Origin: Acidaminobacterium chupaoyuni
GTDB lineage: Bacteria; Bacillota; Clostridia; Oscillospirales; Butyricicoccaceae
Assembly: GCA_047936785.1 (NCBI GenBank)
Contig: CP176394.1
Reading direction: 5' to 3' (one strand)
Length of the DNA stretch: 64,000 bases
Positions 59,884 through 64,000 of this stretch are shown here, one piece after another. Within the stretch, counting starts at the first letter, position 1; the number at the start of each line of letters is the position of its first letter. The notes beneath the pieces were generated by a model. It worked only from the letters and a program-made list of their open reading frames with translations. It made no database searches and was not told the DNA's origin. The translations under genes and the position numbers were made by a program.

Positions 59884-61902
59884 ATGAAACCGATCAAAAT
59901 CAATGATCTGGCGACCTATCGTATGCTTTCCTCGATGGAATTTTCCCCCGATGGAAAATACGGTGTGCTGTGTGTTTCTCAGCCCAGCATTGAGAACAAT
60001 GTGTATGACTCGAATTTGTGGGTGTTCAACCCGAAAAAAGGCGCTTTCAAACAGCTGACAAACGGAAACAGCGAAAGAAGCTTTGATTTCAACTCTCCGA
60101 AATCCGTTATTTTCCCCGCTGTGCGCAGCGAACAAGACCGCAAAAAGGTGCAGCAGGGCGAACTGCTGACCGTGTTTTATGAGATCGGCCTGGATGGCGG
60201 CGAAGCCAAAGAATTGTTCCGCGTGCCGCTGAGCGGCGCTTCGGCCAAAAAGATCGGCAAAGATCTTTATCTGATCTCGGCTTTATATGATAACGCGCGC
60301 CCCGATTTTGCTTCGCTGAAGGGCGACAAGCTGGCCGCCGCGAAAAAAGCCTATGAAGAAGAAAATGATTATCAGGTGGTGGATGAGCTGCCGTTCTGGT
60401 TCAACGGCCGCGGCTTTGTCAACAAAAAGCGCAACCGCCTGTATGTTTATAACCTGCGCAAAAACAAGCTGGAAGCCATCACAGAGCCTTTGTTTGAAAC
60501 AACGGGCGTGAAGGTCTGCACAGTGGGCGGCAAGGTCTATTACACCGGCATGACCTTCCACGCGGCGCAAAGCCAGGCCTGCGGCCTTTATGGCTATGAT
60601 GTGGCCACCGGCAAAACAGAAGAGATCATCCCCGATGACGGCAAATTACATATCGGCAGCTTTGCTTTGGCCAAAAACGCCATCGTGTTTTCGGGCAACC
60701 CCATGACCAGCTGCTACCCCGCGCCGGGCAACAACCTTTACAGCGTGGATCTGGCCAGCAAAAAAGTGACCGAGCTGATGATGGGCATCGAAGAAGAACT
60801 GGGCTGCACAACAGGCTGCGATGTGCGTTACGGCGGCGGCAACAGCCTGAAAGTGGTGGATGGCAAGATCTATGCCGTCACTTCTTATGATAACACCAGC
60901 ACCCTTTCGCTGATGGATGTGGAGCACAAGCAGGTCAAGCACCTGACTTCCACAGAGCTGGGCGTTGATTTCTTCAATGTCACAGCGGATGGCAAGTTCT
61001 ATACCGTGGGCCTTCTGGGCACAAACCTGCAGGAAGTTTATGAGCTTTCCGTGGAAACAGGCGCTTATAAGAAGCTTTCTTCCTTCAACGCGGCCTGCAT
61101 GAAAGATAAATATGTGGCGGAACCCCAGCCCCTGTCGTTCACCAACAAAGACGGTGTGCGCATCGATGGCTTCGTGCTGCTGCCGATGGATTATGATGCC
61201 GGCAAAAAATACCCCGGCATTCTGGAAGTGCATGGCGGCCCCAGGACCAACTATTGTGCGGGCTTTATGCATGAGATGCAGGTGATGGCGGGCGAAGGCA
61301 GCTTCGTGTTCTTCTGCAACCCCCGCGGTTCTTCTGCGCGCGGCGAGAAATTCGCCGATATCCGCGGCAAATACGGCACCATCGATTATGAAGACCTCAT
61401 GGCTTTCACCGATGAAGTGCTGAAAAAATATCCCGCCATCGATGAAAAACGCCTTGGCGTCACCGGCGGTTCCTACGGCGGCTTTATGACGAACTGGATC
61501 ATCGGCCACACCAACCGTTTCGCGGCGGCGGCTTCCCAGCGCTCGATCTCCAACTGGGTCTCTTTCTATGGCGTCTGCGATATCGGCCCCTGGTTCGGCG
61601 AACGCGAAATGGGCGGCGCAACACCTTGGAACAACCTGGAGGTCCTGTGGAATTCTTCCCCGCTGAAGTATGCCATGAATGCCACCACCCCCACCCTGTT
61701 CATCCATTCGATGGAAGATTACCGCTGCTGGCTGCCGGAAGGCATCCAGATGTACAGCGCGCTGCAGCTGAAGGGCGTTGAAACAAGAATGTGCATGTTC
61801 AAAGGCGAAAACCACGAACTTTCCCGTTCGGGCAAGCCTAAGCACCGTGTGCGCAGACTGACAGAGATCAACGATTGGCTGTTCCGCTTTATCAAAGGTT
61901 AA
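59884..61902 (+). CDS. S9-family peptidase (acylaminoacyl-peptidase/prolyl-oligopeptidase type)
   Basis: 672 residues. An N-terminal beta-propeller (~1-400) precedes the alpha/beta hydrolase domain with nucleophile GGSYGGFMTNW, aspartate in FIHSMEDYRCW and histidine in GENHELSRSG. No signal peptide, so cytoplasmic. AAGGAG precedes the ATG. An AT-rich 50-bp gap upstream probably holds the promoter (TATATTTAAAATATAA), but no clear pair of hexamers was found. A strong terminator follows. Confidence 0.94.
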   Translation: MKPIKINDLATYRMLSSMEFSPDGKYGVLCVSQPSIENNVYDSNLWVFNPKKGAFKQLTNGNSERSFDFNSPKSVIFPAVRSEQDRKKVQQGELLTVFYEIGLDGGEAKELFRVPLSGASAKKIGKDLYLISALYDNARPDFASLKGDKLAAAKKAYEEENDYQVVDELPFWFNGRGFVNKKRNRLYVYNLRKNKLEAITEPLFETTGVKVCTVGGKVYYTGMTFHAAQSQACGLYGYDVATGKTEEIIPDDGKLHIGSFALAKNAIVFSGNPMTSCYPAPGNNLYSVDLASKKVTELMMGIEEELGCTTGCDVRYGGGNSLKVVDGKIYAVTSYDNTSTLSLMDVEHKQVKHLTSTELGVDFFNVTADGKFYTVGLLGTNLQEVYELSVETGAYKKLSSFNAACMKDKYVAEPQPLSFTNKDGVRIDGFVLLPMDYDAGKKYPGILEVHGGPRTNYCAGFMHEMQVMAGEGSFVFFCNPRGSSARGEKFADIRGKYGTIDYEDLMAFTDEVLKKYPAIDEKRLGVTGGSYGGFMTNWIIGHTNRFAAAASQRSISNWVSFYGVCDIGPWFGEREMGGATPWNNLEVLWNSSPLKYAMNATTPTLFIHSMEDYRCWLPEGIQMYSALQLKGVETRMCMFKGENHELSRSGKPKHRVRRLTEINDWLFRFIKG

Positions 61903-61915
61903 TCCATAAAAATCC

Positions 61916-61949
61916 GGCGGCGCGAGAAATTTTCTCGCGCCGCCTTTTT
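61916..61949 (+). terminator. Terminator of the S9 peptidase gene
   Basis: GGCGGCGCGAGA / TCTCGCGCCGCC, a perfect stem closed by AATTT, followed by TTTTT. Confidence 0.92.
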
Positions 61950-62130
61950 GCCGCCCCTTGCGAAAAGCCCGCCGCGGGGGAAAGGGGCGGGGCCATAAAA
62001 CAGAAATTTCCTTTCAATCGCTTACTTTATATGGTATACTGACTGCATCGCGGTCAGTATCGCTGTTGCAGCGCCGCCTGCGGCGCCGGCCAAAAACAAA
62101 CCCGATAAAATCGAAGTTGCGGAGGAAATT

Positions 62131-63156
62131 ATGGTCAAGACGATTACAATTATCAGCCTTTCCAGCGGCATATTGGGAGAGACATTTATAAAACATGAAT
62201 TGGATATTGGCTTGGAACGGTTAAAACAATATGGTGTGCGAGTGAAATTTGCGCCTCACGCTTTGTGCGGGATGGAAACATTGAAGGCACATCCCGAACT
62301 TCGGGCGCAAGACCTTCTTGATGCATTTCGCGATAAAGAAACAGATATGATCCTGTGCGCCATCGGAGGCGATGACACTTATCGCCTGCTTCCCTATCTT
62401 TTTGAAAAGGATGAATTGAAAAAAGCTGCTTCAAATAAGATTTTTCTCGGCTTTTCAGATACGACAATGAACCATCTGATGCTGCACAAGGTCGGAATCA
62501 AGTCATTCTACGGCCAAGCGTTTTTACCGGATATCTGTGAACTTGATTCGCAAATGTTACCGTATACGGCGCATTTTTTTGAAGAACTGCTGCGGACCGG
62601 AACGATTCGTGAAATCCATCCAAGCGAAGTCTGGTATCAGAGCCGTTCCGACTTCGGCATAGAATCGGTTGGAAGCCAAATGCCGAGTTTCAAGAATCAG
62701 GGCTTTGAGCTTTTACAAGGAAGCGGAACTTTCAGCGGCGAGATCCTTGGCGGATGTATCGATTCCATCTATGATATTTTTAATTCCGACCGTTATGCAG
62801 ATTCGCCGGATGTATGCCGCAAATACGGGCTTTTCCCTTCGCCGGAAGATTGGAAAGGCAAGATCCTGCTGCTTGAATCCAGCGAGGAACAGCCTACGCC
62901 GGAGAAATATCGCAGGATGCTTGAAGCATTAAAGCAGACGGGGGTCTTCGGGGTTTTGGCCGGTGTGCTTATCGGCAAGCCGATCAATGAGAAATATTTT
63001 GCGGAATATAAAAAGCTGCTCATACAGGTCATCGATGATCCCGCGCTGCCGATCGTCTGCAATATCAATGTCGGTCACGCCACGCCCCGGTGCATCATTC
63101 CTTTTGGCGTTCAAGCGGCGGTAGATGTTGAGCGGCAAGTCATTTCATTTTCTTAA
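62131..63156 (+). CDS. S66-family peptidase (LD-carboxypeptidase/MccF-like)
   Basis: 341 residues. Motifs: CAIGGDDTYRLLPYL near 73-87 (MccF reads GGDDSIRLLPYL), the catalytic serine in LGFSDTTMNHL, glutamate in LLLESSEEQPTPE and histidine in NVGHATPRC. Members cut LD-peptide bonds of peptidoglycan or detoxify microcin-C-type peptide-nucleotides. Codon use is more AT-rich than in neighbours (TTG, CAT, TTT and AAG frequent), suggesting transfer. GGAGG precedes the ATG. The 228-bp gap upstream has only the S9 terminator and a possible hairpin near 62040-62060. Confidence 0.88.
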   Translation: MVKTITIISLSSGILGETFIKHELDIGLERLKQYGVRVKFAPHALCGMETLKAHPELRAQDLLDAFRDKETDMILCAIGGDDTYRLLPYLFEKDELKKAASNKIFLGFSDTTMNHLMLHKVGIKSFYGQAFLPDICELDSQMLPYTAHFFEELLRTGTIREIHPSEVWYQSRSDFGIESVGSQMPSFKNQGFELLQGSGTFSGEILGGCIDSIYDIFNSDRYADSPDVCRKYGLFPSPEDWKGKILLLESSEEQPTPEKYRRMLEALKQTGVFGVLAGVLIGKPINEKYFAEYKKLLIQVIDDPALPIVCNINVGHATPRCIIPFGVQAAVDVERQVISFS

Positions 63157-63245
63157 CGCCCGCCGCCGATTGATTGACCGGCCGTTTTGAAAAGCAATGG
63201 CGGCAGCGCCTGCGCCCGCGCGGTTTCAAACATCGCTGCGCAGAA

Positions 63246-63285
63246 ACGCCCCGTATGCCCACAAAAACGCGGGCATACGGGGCGT
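63246..63285 (+). terminator. Perfect 15-bp hairpin after the S66 gene
   Basis: ACGCCCCGTATGCCC (63246-63260) and its exact complement (63271-63285) enclose a 10-nt loop; CGCTTTAG follows. The 236-bp gap from 63157 to 63392 shows nothing else. Confidence 0.7.
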
Positions 63286-63392
63286 CGCTTTAGAAACACC
63301 GGCCCAAAAGGCAGGCGCTGAATTTTCCGGCAAAACCGAAAAGATTTTGCGGTTTGGGCCGCGCGTTTTCTTTGGCGCAGCCGGCAAAACGC

Positions 63393-63815
63393 TTATTTCG
63401 AAGCGGGATGATCCAGCGCATACAGGCGGTTCATGGCCGCCACATAGGCTTTGATGCTGGCTTCGATGATATCGCCGCTCACGCCGGTGGCGGTGATCTG
63501 GCGGCCCTGCTCGCTGCAAACGGTCACGGTCACTTCGCCCTGGGCATCGTTGCCGCCCGCCAGCGCGCGGATGGTGTAATTTATCAGCGTCGCGCCGGAT
63601 TGCACCACATTTTCCACCGCGTGGAAAGCAGCATCGATGGGGCCGGAACCGAACGCAACGGTTTCCAGCGCGTCGCCGTTGAGGCTGATGCAGACATTGG
63701 CGGTGGCTGAAATGGCGGAACCCGCGTTGACCACAAAGCTGAGCAGCCGATAGGGCGCGGATGAATTTTGGTGGGCCGCGGCTTCGCGGCGGGCATCCTC
63801 ACGGGAAGAATTCAT
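63393..63815 (-). CDS. Stand-alone 2-isopropylmalate synthase (LeuA) regulatory domain
   Basis: 140 residues consisting only of the LeuA C-terminal allosteric domain: YRLLSFVVNAGSAISATANV, GPIDAAFHAVENVV, LINYTIRALAGGNDAQGEVT and the final helix IEASIKAYVAAMNRLY. In normal LeuA or citramalate synthase this follows a catalytic barrel and binds leucine or isoleucine. Here a separate start at 63815 with AAGGAG is clear. It may work in trans with a catalytic subunit encoded elsewhere. A terminator lies only ~47 bp upstream. Confidence 0.85.
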   Translation of the reverse strand: MNSSREDARREAAAHQNSSAPYRLLSFVVNAGSAISATANVCISLNGDALETVAFGSGPIDAAFHAVENVVQSGATLINYTIRALAGGNDAQGEVTVTVCSEQGRQITATGVSGDIIEASIKAYVAAMNRLYALDHPASK

Positions 63816-63861
63816 AACTAACTCCTTTTCTCGGCGGCGCAGGCGGGCCGAGGGTAAAATC

Positions 63862-63894
63862 ATAAAAAAGCAGGCAGCGATCACGCTGCCTGCT
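63862..63894 (-). terminator. Terminator 47 bp upstream of the LeuA-domain gene
   Basis: AGCAGGCAGCG / CGCTGCCTGCT (63869-63879 with 63884-63894), ATCA loop. On the minus strand TTTTTTATGATTTT follows. A weaker second structure lies between 63906 and 63955 (CCGCGGTTTTGCCGCG core). Either it ends the upstream gene or it attenuates the LeuA-domain gene; TATGAT in its tail could also be a -10 element. Confidence 0.75.
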
Positions 63895-63960
63895 GCTGTT
63901 TTTGAAAAGAGAAGGGGCAGCCACCGCGGTTTTGCCGCGATATGCAGGCTCTCTTGCGAA

Positions 63961-64000
63961 TTATTCGGCGGAAATGATATAGGAATAAACCGGCTGGCCG
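63961..64000 (-). CDS. 3' end of an unidentified gene (partial)
   Basis: On the minus strand the last codons read GQPVYSYIISAE then TAA, open to the window edge. Followed by hairpins and a terminator. Too short to identify. Confidence 0.4.
   Translation of the reverse strand, partial: GQPVYSYIISAE

Noticed and set aside
63816..63960. T-box leader before the LeuA-domain gene.
   Set aside because: AGAGAG and GGTGGC words occur, but the T-box AGGGTGGNACCGCG and a specifier loop are absent and the leader is too short.
1..64000. tRNA, rRNA, CRISPR arrays, phage structural genes and toxin-antitoxin pairs.
   Set aside because: Looked for along both strands; nothing supportable was seen.

Overview
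The window looks like a chromosomal segment of a motile, probably spore-forming clostridial Firmicute, perhaps of the Oscillospirales. This is inferred from S-layer homology (SLH) domains, Gram-positive lipoproteins, strong AGGAGG ribosome binding sites, a PdaA-type polysaccharide deacetylase, the glmU-like/prs/pth/mfd gene order and FliW-CsrA flagellar control. No rRNA, tRNA or CRISPR array was found.

Left edge (1-1867): the end of an integrated element. Its single gene fuses a RepA-like AAA ATPase in frame to the C-terminal part of a large serine recombinase that lacks its catalytic domain. Housekeeping genes follow (1868-12653): an aldo/keto reductase and an iron-sulfur flavoprotein divergent from a LysR regulator, a DtxR/MntR-type repressor, rarA with a membrane zinc-ribbon protein, an operon of HD protein, SLH-GH18 glycosidase and M42 peptidase, and pepT. 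A four-gene BMP-type (nucleoside) ABC importer operon (13031-17826) follows, with a terminator-like hairpin in its leader. A 460-bp hairpin-rich gap and a ParA-ComFB gene pair come next.

Middle (19757-47422): a motility island. It holds flgM-flgN-flgK-flgL-DUF6470-fliW-csrA, then a second chaperone-like gene with fliD-fliS-flgB-flgC and a chemoreceptor. Next are an oppositely oriented cheA-cheR-cheB operon and a five-gene coupled operon: FliK/YlqG-like, FlhB-C-like (FlhX), membrane-anchored M15 peptidase, FtsA-like ATPase with a long C-terminal extension, and EAL-like/HDOD protein. Flagellin, a PilZ protein and a second chemoreceptor end the island. Several proteins of families that read or degrade c-di-GMP are present (ComFB, two PilZ-like, one degenerate EAL), but no GGDEF cyclase is visible.

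Right part (47640-64000): pdaA, a DnaD protein fused to a DnaC/DnaI-like zinc domain, a GlmU-like acetyltransferase with a degenerate uridyltransferase half, prs, pth (probable ATT start), mfd, a PrsA-like lipoprotein, an MscS channel, a PlsC-like acyltransferase with a zinc-ribbon tail, an S9 peptidase, an MccF-like S66 peptidase, a stand-alone LeuA regulatory domain, and the last 12 codons of another gene.

The strongest candidates for something undescribed are the coupled FliK/FlhX/M15/FtsA-like/EAL-HDOD operon, the ParA-ComFB pair and the AAA-recombinase fusion. All functions are inferred from sequence by eye; no database search was run.
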